DNA from: a candidate division KSB1 bacterium
GTDB taxonomy: Bacteria; Zhuqueibacterota; JdFR-76; DREG01
Direction: 5' to 3'
Length of the DNA stretch: 35,048 bases
NCBI GenBank assembly: GCA_022566355.1
Contig: JADFJB010000039.1
Span: 1-35,048 of the forward strand
The notes beneath the pieces are model-generated. The model saw only the letters and a program-made list of their open reading frames with translations. It ran no database searches and was not told the DNA's origin. The first letter of the stretch is position 1. Each line of letters begins with the position of its first letter. Made by a program: the position numbers and the translations under genes. This document shows, one piece after another, positions 9,091 to 16,599 of the stretch.

Positions 9091-11241
9091 ATGATAAGTA
9101 AAAATCAGTTTGTCGGTTTGAATAGCCAAAGATATTACCTGTTTTTTCTGTTTGTTTTTCTGTTTTTTGCAGAAAATCTTTATAGTCAAAAAACACGAGA
9201 AATTCCCGCGCGTTCAGGTGGATCGTATCTGAACTCACGTCACTCAAGTTCTGGTGTTAACATTGGCCCTTATTCAGAAAAAAGTAAAATATTACTCCCT
9301 AAGATTGCAGCCATTCTTAATACTTTTGAAGGCTTTGATTTCGACGACAACGCAACTGAAAATGACGGTTTCGTATTTGTTCCTCCCGATCCTATAGGTG
9401 CAGCAGGTACGGACCGAGTCATCGGGGTGGTCAATGCCATGATCGAAGCGCATGATAAGACTGGAACTTTATTGTGGAGAGATGCCCTTGCGGATTTCTT
9501 TGCCCCTTTGGCACCGACAACTTTTACCTTCGATCCGAAGGTGGTATACGATCACTATGAAGGTCGCTTCGTCGTCGTCACCCTGGAAAAGGTTGAAACG
9601 GGAACCAATCCTGACCCGGGAAACACATCGTTCATCATGCTGGCGGTGTCGAAAACGGCAACGCCTGCCACGGCGACTGCGGCAGACTGGTTCTTTCACA
9701 AGATTGATTCGAAGACCACAATAGGTGGGGTTGACCATTGGGCCGACTATCCCGGCTTCGAATTGGATGAAGAAGCTGTCTATATCACCAACAATATGTT
9801 CGCCCATGATGGCGCTGCTACCGTCTTTGGAGTGCGATTGTGGATCGTTGACAAAGGCGTTGTTGGAGGATTTTATGCTGGCAGTGCAGCCGCTGTAACG
9901 GTTCACGACCCATATGCCGGTAGTGGCGTTAAAACTACCACGATGCCCGCCCTTGTATTTGGTGCCGGCGGAGCGGGACCAGGGATTGGCACATATCTGG
10001 TCTCATTCAGTGGAATCGCCTTTGGAGGGATTGAGTCCGTCCAAGTGGTGCGGGTTGACGATCCACTGGGAACCCCGATTTTCACCCAAGAGTTCGTCAG
10101 TGTCGGTGATATTGATACTGATGTTGGAGAGCTACCAGATGCTCCCCAATTCGGAACGGCGACACTTATTGAGGTCAATGACCGACGCTGTCTGGATTGC
10201 GTTTGGCGGAATGACGAATTGTGGTGCACGACGACTATTAATCCAAATTCCGGTCCGGATACCGGTGAAACTACGGCACACTGGTTTAAGCTCCTCACTT
10301 CCGCTGTACCCGGTGGTGCTATCACATTAGCCGATCAGGGAAACATTGGCGGTGAAGACATTGCTTCTGGTACCTATACGTTCTTCTCCTCAGTTGCTGT
10401 GAACAGTTTGGGAGATGCGAAATTCGGATTCTCTGCTTCAAGCCCGACGACTTTTGCCGGTGCCTTCCTTACCGGTCGGAGACCGGGTGATACCGCCGGT
10501 ACGGTAAGAGCAACGGAAACAGTCCATGCTGGTGAAGACTTTTATGTACGCACGTTTGGCGATACTAGAAATCGTTGGGGCGATTACAGCGGCATATCGG
10601 TGGACCCGACAAACGATGTAACGTTTTGGGTTTTCAATGAATATGCTGCTGAACGTGGAACCGTGATTAGCGGAGAGGATGGGCGCTGGGGAACCGCCTG
10701 GGCAAGTTCAGACTTTGGATCTGGCGATCCGGCAGTGGTATTTCGAGTGCAACGTTCCACAGGTGACGTTTTTGCCAAGGGTTCATTCATAGGAGGCGGC
10801 GCTGATCTTGCCGAACACATCAATGTTACTGAACCAGTAGAACCGGGTGACATTGTTGAGCTGGATCCTACTAAACCAATGCATTATCGTAAAGCCCGTG
10901 GATACAGCCAGTTGATTGCCGGAGTTATTACAACTGAACCCGGGTTTACGTTGGGGAATCGTCCAGGGAAAAAGGAAACGGCAAGAGCTCAGGCTTTTGA
11001 AAAAACCGTAACTTCAGAAACCTCTGGCCGTTTTCTTTTAGCCCTTATGGGGCGTGTGCCAATTAAGGTCACAACAGAGAATGGTTCAATTCGTCCAGGA
11101 GACCTGCTAACGGTATCGAGTTTACCAGGTTATGCCATGCGATGTGCTGATTCTAAAGTTTGTGAAGCGGTTATAGGCAAAGCGCTGGAAGGTCTGGTAA
11201 AAGACAAGGGAACTATACTGGCTTTGATAATGTCGCATTAA
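9091..11241 (+). CDS. large secreted protein of unknown function with conserved C-terminal domain
   Basis: About 717 residues from the ATG at 9091, which has gaaagg about 9 nt upstream and is preferred to the TTG at 9085. The N-terminus is a clear signal peptide (YYLFFLFVFLFFAENLYSQ). The body (about 75-575) has many Asp/Gly/Thr-rich strands, for example VPPDPIGAAGTDRVIGVVNA and NRWGDYSGISVDP, and reads like a secreted beta-propeller or adhesin-type protein. The last 130 residues begin GGADLAEHINVTEPVEPGDIV and include GRVPIKV, IRPGDLLTVSSLPGYAMR and IGKALE. This looks like a C-terminal module I associate with other exported proteins of unknown function, though I cannot name it. Codons inside the gene look richer in G+C than the surrounding AT-rich DNA, and related repeats lie on both sides, so acquisition by transfer is plausible. 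Enzymatic activity is not evident. Confidence 0.8.
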   Translation: MISKNQFVGLNSQRYYLFFLFVFLFFAENLYSQKTREIPARSGGSYLNSRHSSSGVNIGPYSEKSKILLPKIAAILNTFEGFDFDDNATENDGFVFVPPDPIGAAGTDRVIGVVNAMIEAHDKTGTLLWRDALADFFAPLAPTTFTFDPKVVYDHYEGRFVVVTLEKVETGTNPDPGNTSFIMLAVSKTATPATATAADWFFHKIDSKTTIGGVDHWADYPGFELDEEAVYITNNMFAHDGAATVFGVRLWIVDKGVVGGFYAGSAAAVTVHDPYAGSGVKTTTMPALVFGAGGAGPGIGTYLVSFSGIAFGGIESVQVVRVDDPLGTPIFTQEFVSVGDIDTDVGELPDAPQFGTATLIEVNDRRCLDCVWRNDELWCTTTINPNSGPDTGETTAHWFKLLTSAVPGGAITLADQGNIGGEDIASGTYTFFSSVAVNSLGDAKFGFSASSPTTFAGAFLTGRRPGDTAGTVRATETVHAGEDFYVRTFGDTRNRWGDYSGISVDPTNDVTFWVFNEYAAERGTVISGEDGRWGTAWASSDFGSGDPAVVFRVQRSTGDVFAKGSFIGGGADLAEHINVTEPVEPGDIVELDPTKPMHYRKARGYSQLIAGVITTEPGFTLGNRPGKKETARAQAFEKTVTSETSGRFLLALMGRVPIKVTTENGSIRPGDLLTVSSLPGYAMRCADSKVCEAVIGKALEGLVKDKGTILALIMSH

Positions 11242-11267
11242 TTTTATTCGATAATGGTTATTGGCAT

Positions 11268-11304
11268 AATGAAAGTGCACCGGTAAAGGTGTACTTTCAT
11301 TTTG
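11268..11304 (+). terminator. rho-independent terminator of the secreted-protein gene
   Basis: Arms aatgaaagtgcacc and ggtgtactttcatt pair over 14 bp with one G-U, and a short T run follows. It lies 27 bp after the stop codon. The symmetry means it could work in both directions. Confidence 0.75.
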
Positions 11305-11779
11305 CATTTAACCGATAATAAATAGATTTGCAAGGAACCCTACTCAGACTCTTGTTTTACTTTTTGGGTAAGCTCTGCAAAGTATTCAATTTTCGTTTGT
11401 AACTGTGACTATCGTTCCCTGCAACATCAAATTCTTCTTCAGCTAACGCTTAATCAAACGTGAAGAAATCCAGTTCATGTTGCCGAGTCATATACGAGCT
11501 ATCAACAAAATCATTCTCTGCAGTACCCATCACTTGGCAGAAGAGTTTTCCGTTGCGAGGCGACGAAATACTGCTATAGTTACCACTCAAGAAAGTACCG
11601 CAGCTGTACGAAGTGTGGAAAATGACTCCGATACACGCTGGTTAGCCACTAAAACTTCTTTGATTTTGCCTGGTGTTATCAAGGTTACCCCGTCCGGCAA
11701 AACTCAGGCTTCTGCCAAAGCCTCTAAGTCCTTGACACAGGCCGAGCCAAGTGTCAACTGCTTCGGGCTAAGTGGTCTG
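11305..11779. other. intergenic region, possibly an eroded gene
   Basis: No supported gene. A plus-strand frame (11477-11908) runs into the repeat and has no plausible start signal or family. On the minus strand several medium-length open stretches separated by stops look protein-like, but I recognise none. The region may be the remains of a minus-strand gene. Confidence 0.4.
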
Positions 11780-11973
11780 CTTCATAAATTCGGTGACGTA
11801 TTTTTAAACGGAGCTATAAGCTGTAGGTTTTTGTTTATCTCAATTACCCCTCCTAACCTCCCCTTATCAAGGGGAGGAATTTCCCCTCCTTGCTTAAGGA
11901 GGGGGTAGGGGAGGTTTAATAATATTGATAAGTACAATTTTAATACGTTACAGTAATTATGTTTATATACTAA
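11780..11973 (+). repeat. dispersed palindromic repeat, copy 2
   Basis: Second, better-preserved copy of the 8584-8796 element. Its core has two perfect hairpins, cctcccctt/aaggggagg (11857-11877) and cccctcctt/aaggagggg (11883-11904). An outer pair, aacctcccc/ggggaggtt (11855-11863 with 11908-11916), could instead enclose both. Palindromic elements of this kind behave like MITE/REP-type dispersed repeats. The core could also serve as a terminator for flanking genes. Confidence 0.88.
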
Positions 11974-12049
11974 GCTCAGGGTAAACTTTTGCTGTTTGCC
12001 ATTTAGGCACTTTAAACTTTAGGCATTTTGGGCGCTTGTTTCTACTGAC

Positions 12050-12562
12050 TCAAATCTCAAACTCCATCGAAGTCAAAACTTTCTTCTGAACGTCATCGAG
12101 CATGTTATTAGCCGTGCGAAATTCAAGGCCGAGAAATTTGCCTTTGTACTCGATCACACAGGAAATCGTGTGGACAGAAGCGATTGCATCATAGTGATCG
12201 TAAACATATCGATAACCCTTTTGTCCACCCATTTCAATTTTTTCAACCGCCTTATTACCCACCCAAAGTCCACGGCTATCACCCTCCTCCTCTGAAACGA
12301 AAACAACACGAATGGCTGTTATTCCATCATATTTGAAAACGACTTCTTTACCATCTTTCGCTTCGCTTTTCGAATAGATATTTGGGTATTTCATTGAATA
12401 ATTAAGTTGCCGGTTTGAATAAGTAGCCCATTCAATATTCGTTGAATCCAGCGCTCTAGGGTAAGGTTGAGTGCAACCGTTGATAAAGAAGGTTGCAGAA
12501 GCGAATATTAAAAGCGGAAAATTTTGATAACTTTTTGATGATTTCCTTAACTGTTTCATCAA
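12050..12562 (-). CDS. small lipoprotein of unknown function
   Basis: 170 residues. The basic N-terminus and hydrophobic stretch end in FFINGC, a lipobox-like site with Cys at about residue 30. The mature part (about 45-170) has an alternating strand pattern (LNYSMKYPNIYS, AIRVVFVSEE, GQKGYRYVYDHYD, FLGLEFRT) and a closing amphipathic helix. This is reminiscent of PsbP/Mog1-like small domains, a resemblance of shape only. It is the last gene of the minus-strand operon, 21 bp after the preceding membrane protein gene. Confidence 0.75.
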   Translation of the reverse strand: MMKQLRKSSKSYQNFPLLIFASATFFINGCTQPYPRALDSTNIEWATYSNRQLNYSMKYPNIYSKSEAKDGKEVVFKYDGITAIRVVFVSEEEGDSRGLWVGNKAVEKIEMGGQKGYRYVYDHYDAIASVHTISCVIEYKGKFLGLEFRTANNMLDDVQKKVLTSMEFEI

Positions 12563-12583
12563 AACCTCCTTGAATTTGATGTT

Positions 12584-12970
12584 TTACCTGGGAATAATCT
12601 CATAATTTTCGACGATGCCATAAAGAAGAATTGCTGCAAGCAGAGCCAAACATATGCAGATGATCAATGGGTTCCGAATTCTGTCTTTATAAAAAATGGG
12701 TTTTACTAAGCTACTTTGATCGGAATGCAGGCTGGGTCGGACTACGGCGAACAGGTTGATCATAAATGCCAAACCCAACCCGCCAAGTATAACAACCGGG
12801 TGTAAAATAAAGCCGATAGTGTTTTGAACCGGATCGATGAGGTTTAGCCCGGATAACGAAAACAAAATTCCTGTTGTAATCAGGTAAAACGCCGGAATGC
12901 ATAGAATAAAACCGATCAAAGCGATCCAGTACGGTTTTTCGTTCGATATTTCTGTTCTGATTTTATTCAA
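12584..12970 (-). CDS. small four-helix membrane protein, unknown function
   Basis: 128 residues with about four hydrophobic segments (about 16-40, 50-76, 100-122). A polar loop in the middle contains the only clearly charged stretch. No family is recognised. It lies between the CrtYd-DgkA fusion gene and the lipoprotein gene with 21-bp gaps on each side, so it is almost certainly co-transcribed. Confidence 0.75.
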   Translation of the reverse strand: MNKIRTEISNEKPYWIALIGFILCIPAFYLITTGILFSLSGLNLIDPVQNTIGFILHPVVILGGLGLAFMINLFAVVRPSLHSDQSSLVKPIFYKDRIRNPLIICICLALLAAILLYGIVENYEIIPR

Positions 12971-12991
12971 TCCTCCAAATTAGTTTCTTAA

Positions 12992-13699
12992 TTAATGAGT
13001 TAACAATGCAATCACTCTTGATAGGAAAATCACGATGCCAATTACAGCAGCTGCTATCGATGAAACCAACACAGCCGCGGCAGAGGCATCTTTGATTGTG
13101 CCAATTTCTTTATCCGGCTGTTCATCCGTAAGCCTGGATGCCAATCGCTCCACAACGCTGTTGACGATCTCAAACGCAAGTACGGAACCAATCGCCGTAA
13201 CGATGAACAGCCATTCTGTGGAAGTGACGCGGAACAGTACTCCCTCAAGCAGGACGAATACGGCAACAGCAACATGGATGGTGGAGTTTCTTTCCAATGG
13301 TATGATGCTTAATCCTTTGAATGCCTGTTTAAAACTGATGAACAAAGCCTTCATTTCCCGCGAGACAATGTCGATTCCCTGGTCTTCATAATGTGCGGAT
13401 ATGGAGATAAACGATGAAAACAGTAGTCCCGTAAATATCCACCAAATTGTGTCATCCAGAAAAACAAAGCCAAGGAGCTTTATGTTCGTGATTTTTTCCG
13501 GTGAGTAACTCCAGGCTCCATATTTTAATGCGATGGGCCAAATCAGACAGCCATAAAGGGTGAGTATAACAGTTGATATAATGATGGTTTTTACATTTTT
13601 CCGCAGGATCAAAAAGAATTCTTTCCTGAGCCACATCAGGATCAATGGAGGAATACAAAATAGCAGGGTATAACCGATATAACTCATTTGCTCAAACAC
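12992..13699 (-). CDS. lycopene cyclase-like (CrtYd) domain fused to a DgkA-like kinase
   Basis: 235 residues. Residues 1-100 have three hydrophobic helices and a motif pattern like carotenoid cyclase subunits of the CrtYc/CrtYd type (GAWSYSPEKITNIKLLGFVF then LDDTIWW). The usual PLEE signature is FLDD here. Residues about 115-235 match the diacylglycerol/undecaprenol kinase (DgkA) family: a membrane-entering amphipathic helix, then the conserved FEIVNSVVERLASR (E177, N180, E184) and IGTIKDASAAAVLVSS (K203, D204). Three membrane helices follow the family layout. CrtY-type cyclases close the ends of lycopene, and DgkA-type kinases phosphorylate diacylglycerol or undecaprenol. The joined enzyme is unusual. 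Its start overlaps the CrtYc-like gene's end by 8 nt, suggesting coupled translation. Confidence 0.8.
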   Translation of the reverse strand: MFEQMSYIGYTLLFCIPPLILMWLRKEFFLILRKNVKTIIISTVILTLYGCLIWPIALKYGAWSYSPEKITNIKLLGFVFLDDTIWWIFTGLLFSSFISISAHYEDQGIDIVSREMKALFISFKQAFKGLSIIPLERNSTIHVAVAVFVLLEGVLFRVTSTEWLFIVTAIGSVLAFEIVNSVVERLASRLTDEQPDKEIGTIKDASAAAVLVSSIAAAVIGIVIFLSRVIALLTH

Positions 13700-14003
13700 G
13701 ATTAAACCGCCTCCTCACCAACACGACCACAAATGCAATGAATAATGTACCGAAGATATAGAAACCGATGAATTCTTCAATGGGTATACCGTCTAGCCAA
13801 ATACCAATAGTCCTTGAAGAGTCATATCTCCACACCCCGGTATTCACAGAAAGCCAATCCCAAATGAACCCAAAAGTATATACAAAAACCAAACACCAGA
13901 GTACCGTTCTTTTGTATTTGATGATTTCTTTGCCGGTAATCCAGCCAAGAATCAACACCGGGAAGACAAAAAATATCGATAAATAAATTAAATATACCGG
14001 CAT
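13692..14003 (-). CDS. lycopene cyclase-like (CrtYc) domain protein
   Basis: 103 residues with three hydrophobic helices. The diagnostic segment GVWRYDSSRTIGIWLDGIPI is followed by EEF (about 57-79), and the P-I-E-E of this family's active-site motif is intact. Heterodimeric cyclases are built from two such small subunits, here with the next gene supplying the other. No phytoene synthase or desaturase is in the window, so a non-carotenoid role is possible. Confidence 0.78.
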   Translation of the reverse strand: MPVYLIYLSIFFVFPVLILGWITGKEIIKYKRTVLWCLVFVYTFGFIWDWLSVNTGVWRYDSSRTIGIWLDGIPIEEFIGFYIFGTLFIAFVVVLVRRRFNRV

Positions 14004-14030
14004 CTTCTAAACCTTTAATTAAACTTGTTT

Positions 14031-14411
14031 TTAAGACTGGGCTGGTTTTAAACCCGATAATGGGAAACTGATATTCTCATTTGAGTTTTGAACGGCTTCG
14101 GCCGCTTTTTTCAGGACGTTTTCCAGGGTTTTCAAATATTCGATGAATCTTTCCCGGCCCTTATCGGTGATGGAAACTTTGGTATGAGGCTTGTTGTCCA
14201 CAAACGACTTTTGCATTTTGATGATGCGAGCTTCGTTCAAGGTTCTTAAGTGGCTGCTGATATTGCCAAAGGTCAAATTGCATTCATCCTTTAACTGGTT
14301 AAACGAGAGACTGCCATCTGAAGCGCACAAGGCTGAAATGATCGCCAGACGGCTGGGCTCGTGAAAAATTCTTTCTAACCCGCTGTAGATGTTTTTTTCA
14401 ATTTTGGTCAT
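14031..14411 (-). CDS. winged-helix transcriptional regulator (HTH_34/ArsR-like)
   Basis: 126 residues. Residues about 10-95 form a winged helix: FHEPSRLAIISALC, then the recognition region FNQLKDECNLTFGNISSHLRTLNEA, and a wing with KMQKSFVDNKPHTKVSITDKG. This matches single-domain regulators of the HTH_34 family. A helical tail likely mediates dimerization. No metal-binding cysteines or histidines stand out. It sits second in the minus-strand operon, 27 bp before the CrtYc-like gene, and may control the operon itself. Confidence 0.88.
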   Translation of the reverse strand: MTKIEKNIYSGLERIFHEPSRLAIISALCASDGSLSFNQLKDECNLTFGNISSHLRTLNEARIIKMQKSFVDNKPHTKVSITDKGRERFIEYLKTLENVLKKAAEAVQNSNENISFPLSGLKPAQS

Positions 14412-14451
14412 GATACTGCATCCTTATTATAAATTGATGTTTGGCTTCATT

Positions 14452-15051
14452 TCAATCATCGAAATGAAGAATAATTCCTCCCAGCCATTCACCGATAAAA
14501 AATACGATTCCCATAGGCCAGGGATTTAGAAAAGACACATCTGAAAACAACAAATAAACCGTCCCGCAAAAAATATAGAACAATCCAACGATCCAAATCA
14601 GTTTGGGAAGCGCCGTTCGCGAAGTAAGACAGGCCAGTCCGAATAAACACATCCAAATCCCAAACAGTAATTGATGCTGGTTTTGTGAGATAAAAGCCAG
14701 GGTCAGGATTCCACCTACCAACAGCGGCGGGAAGACGTCGACAATCGGGCGCAATTTGCGAAAATCCCGTTGAACTTTTGAATCGAATAGAAACCAGTTG
14801 AGCAAAGCGCCATAGTTAATCAATAAACCGATGAAGAATACACACCCCCAGCCGTAGAGGTGAGCAGTGTTGGTTTTAGGAAAGCCGACAGTTGACATAA
14901 TCAGCGCAGCTAATATCGCTGTCGTTCCAGCAAGCGCTCTTGCCCTGCCGGAATATCCTTTGAACCTCTGCTTCTCAAGTATTTTTTGCTGCAGCTCCCG
15001 AACTTGACTTAATGCATCCTGTATATGGATGGTAAACATTGCTGACTCCAA
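14452..15051 (-). CDS. six-helix membrane protein of unknown function
   Basis: 199 residues. A soluble N-terminal stretch with a coiled-coil tendency (SQVRELQQKILEKQRF, about 15-30) is followed by five or six hydrophobic helices. Membrane proteins of this shape are often encoded next to HTH_34-type regulators, here 40 bp downstream. It may act in sensing or transport with that regulator, but no function can be assigned. First gene of the operon. The ATG at 15051 is chosen as the start; a second in-frame ATG lies 12 bases downstream. Confidence 0.72.
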   Translation of the reverse strand: MESAMFTIHIQDALSQVRELQQKILEKQRFKGYSGRARALAGTTAILAALIMSTVGFPKTNTAHLYGWGCVFFIGLLINYGALLNWFLFDSKVQRDFRKLRPIVDVFPPLLVGGILTLAFISQNQHQLLFGIWMCLFGLACLTSRTALPKLIWIVGLFYIFCGTVYLLFSDVSFLNPWPMGIVFFIGEWLGGIILHFDD

Positions 15052-15606
15052 TAACTATTTATTGCAAAATATATGTAGATTTAAAGAACTTTGCAACACA
15101 AAGTTTATAAAATATTACCCCAGACCCCCAGATTTACCATTTGCTAAAATCAGAACGAAATTTACAAAGGATTCAATTCCATAATTTCGTAAATTTAATC
15201 TTGGTGAGATTAAATGAAAAACATCGTAGATGTTTAAGTAGTGTAGTAGTATTAATTGAATTCTTACACTCACGATTCGCTAGATGGCGGAACAATAAAA
15301 AGACTGAACGTTACAACAAGATAAATAATGATAAGAGAAAATTATGAATCCTCTACGAGGATTGAAAACGTTTAGCGATCCTATATCTACAATAATATAA
15401 CCTCTACGAGGTTATTTATAATCAAGTAATTCCAATGTTTTAGCAGGGACTGAACAAAAATTATCGAGATGTAGCCACAGGCAAAGAATTCAGCTGATAT
15501 TCAATAAGTTTCTAAATTCAGTATCTACACTCATAATAGTTTTCTTTTAGTCGTGTCCGTTTAGTTTTGCTTTAGCAGGGGTACTCACACTATTGAATTT
15601 TTTTGC
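15052..15606. other. intergenic region with clustered palindromes
   Basis: No supported gene: the 68-codon frame at 15141-15347 overlaps the palindromes and has no ribosome-binding site. The first 90 bp should hold the promoter of the minus-strand operon. Several hairpins occur: atttaatc/gattaaat (15193-15215), and the short palindromes described separately. Confidence 0.55.
15219..15414. repeat. cluster of three short related palindromes
   Basis: Perfect or near-perfect palindromes lie at 15219-15235 (aaacatcgtagatgttt), 15347-15363 (aatcctctacgaggatt) and 15398-15414 (taacctctacgaggtta). The last two share the core cctctacgagg, 51 bp apart. The middles share the trinucleotide gta or its complement tac. 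They may be transcription factor sites or small dispersed repeats. With only two close copies this is not a CRISPR. Confidence 0.6.
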
Positions 15607-15634
15607 TTGACTTCTGCAAACCTAAATGTACCTT
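15607..15634 (+). promoter_or_regulatory. predicted promoter of the 172-residue exported protein gene
   Basis: TTGACT (15607-15612) and TACCTT (15629-15634) are 16 bp apart. The flanking bases nearly match those before the acyl-ACP desaturase gene (16536-16564), including the run of T's before TTGACT and the TTCTRCARAC that follows. Confidence 0.6.
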
Positions 15635-15688
15635 AAAAATGTAGAATAATTTGTTAACAACGATAAATTCTCAACAGAGGAATTTGAA

Positions 15689-16207
15689 ATGAACCATCCA
15701 ACCATTTCCCAGTCTGTGCGGGCATTTATGTCGCTATCTAAAAGGTTGCGTTGTATGTATTTATTGTGGGTGCCCGTCTTGCTCGTATCACAACCTGAAA
15801 AAGCAAATGCCTGCGATCCGAACTGTGATGGTTTTTTGTTTTTAACCTTCGGCACGCCTGCGGCTTTGGGAACTACACTTATTGCTCCGCTTATGGGGCT
15901 TGCTCTAGATCGCAAGCCGCATTCGCCATATTGGCCGGCCGTTGGATTTACGGCCTTGGCGGCAGGAGTTGGGTGGGGAATTGGTGCTGCTGCCACACTT
16001 CCGACAGGTGAGCAGGTTGATAACAATGGATTGTTGGCTTTGGCTGCCCTGCCAGTCGCAATGGGGTCAGTTGCCACATTTCTTGTTTACCGCCATTGGT
16101 CCCGTCGAACGGATAAGAATTCAAGCACGTTGTGGCACCATGGCCCCCGGATTTCGGTGGCGCCCGTCGTTCGCGGTGGTTTGATTAAACTTAACTGGCA
16201 CTTCTAA
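15689..16207 (+). CDS. small exported/membrane protein of unknown function
   Basis: 172 residues. A basic start precedes a hydrophobic stretch (about 24-36) ending near QPEKANAC, a likely signal-peptide region. Two further hydrophobic segments rich in Gly/Ala/Leu (about 50-70 and 82-100), a third at about 110-130 (LLALAALPVAMGSVATFLVY), and a short basic tail ending GGLIKLNWHF follow. Five residues after ANAC lies a second Cys (CDPNC) that could form a disulfide. No family is recognised. agagg (about 15676-15680) supports the start. It shares its promoter sequence with the desaturase gene downstream. Confidence 0.7.
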   Translation: MNHPTISQSVRAFMSLSKRLRCMYLLWVPVLLVSQPEKANACDPNCDGFLFLTFGTPAALGTTLIAPLMGLALDRKPHSPYWPAVGFTALAAGVGWGIGAAATLPTGEQVDNNGLLALAALPVAMGSVATFLVYRHWSRRTDKNSSTLWHHGPRISVAPVVRGGLIKLNWHF

Positions 16208-16535
16208 TTGCGCTTTTCATTTTGGAAGATGATTACCAGGGCGGCAGAAGTGTTCGCAGCCCGGTGGACCGGATAAAAAATAATATTTTACGAACCGGTT
16301 TAAATGAGTCGCCATACATGAAAAAAATAAAAAAATAATCAAAAAATGTTCTGCAACCCGTTTTCGCGTAAACACCCTTGCTTTTCGCCATACCATAATT
16401 TGCATAAGTCTAAAAAAGGATCTACTATGTGACACAAGAATGTCTGTTTTACCCATTATTTTCAATGCAGAATTCTATACCTGTGGCGCCATCTTAAAAA
16501 CGAATTGGAACAGCTCATTTTATTTCATTTTTTTC
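16208..16535. other. intergenic region, no supported gene
   Basis: I see no gene here. The segment separates the exported-protein gene from the desaturase's own promoter. Confidence 0.5.
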
Positions 16536-16564
16536 TTGACTTCTACAGACATGAAGAGTACCTT
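16536..16564 (+). promoter_or_regulatory. predicted promoter of the acyl-ACP desaturase gene
   Basis: TTGACT (16536-16541) and TACCTT (16559-16564) with a 17-bp spacer lie 36 bp before the start codon. It closely resembles the promoter at 15607-15634, which suggests common control of two neighbouring but separately transcribed genes. Confidence 0.62.
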
Positions 16565-16599
16565 ATGTGCTTTTTGTAACATACTATTAAGGAGCAAAC

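Noticed and set aside
11477-11908. 143-codon plus-strand frame
   Set aside because: It runs into the palindromic repeat, has no ribosome-binding site or recognisable family, and its tail (NLPLSRGGISPPCLRRG) is just the repeat translated.
13035-13391. 118-codon frame antisense to the cyclase-kinase gene
   Set aside because: Mirror of a strongly supported coding frame; composition follows the opposite strand.
15141-15347. 68-codon frame
   Set aside because: Overlaps the palindromes, is AT-rich with a low-complexity tail and has no start signal.
15347-15414. Possible CRISPR
   Set aside because: Only two related palindromes about 51 bp apart, with no third regular repeat and no cas genes.
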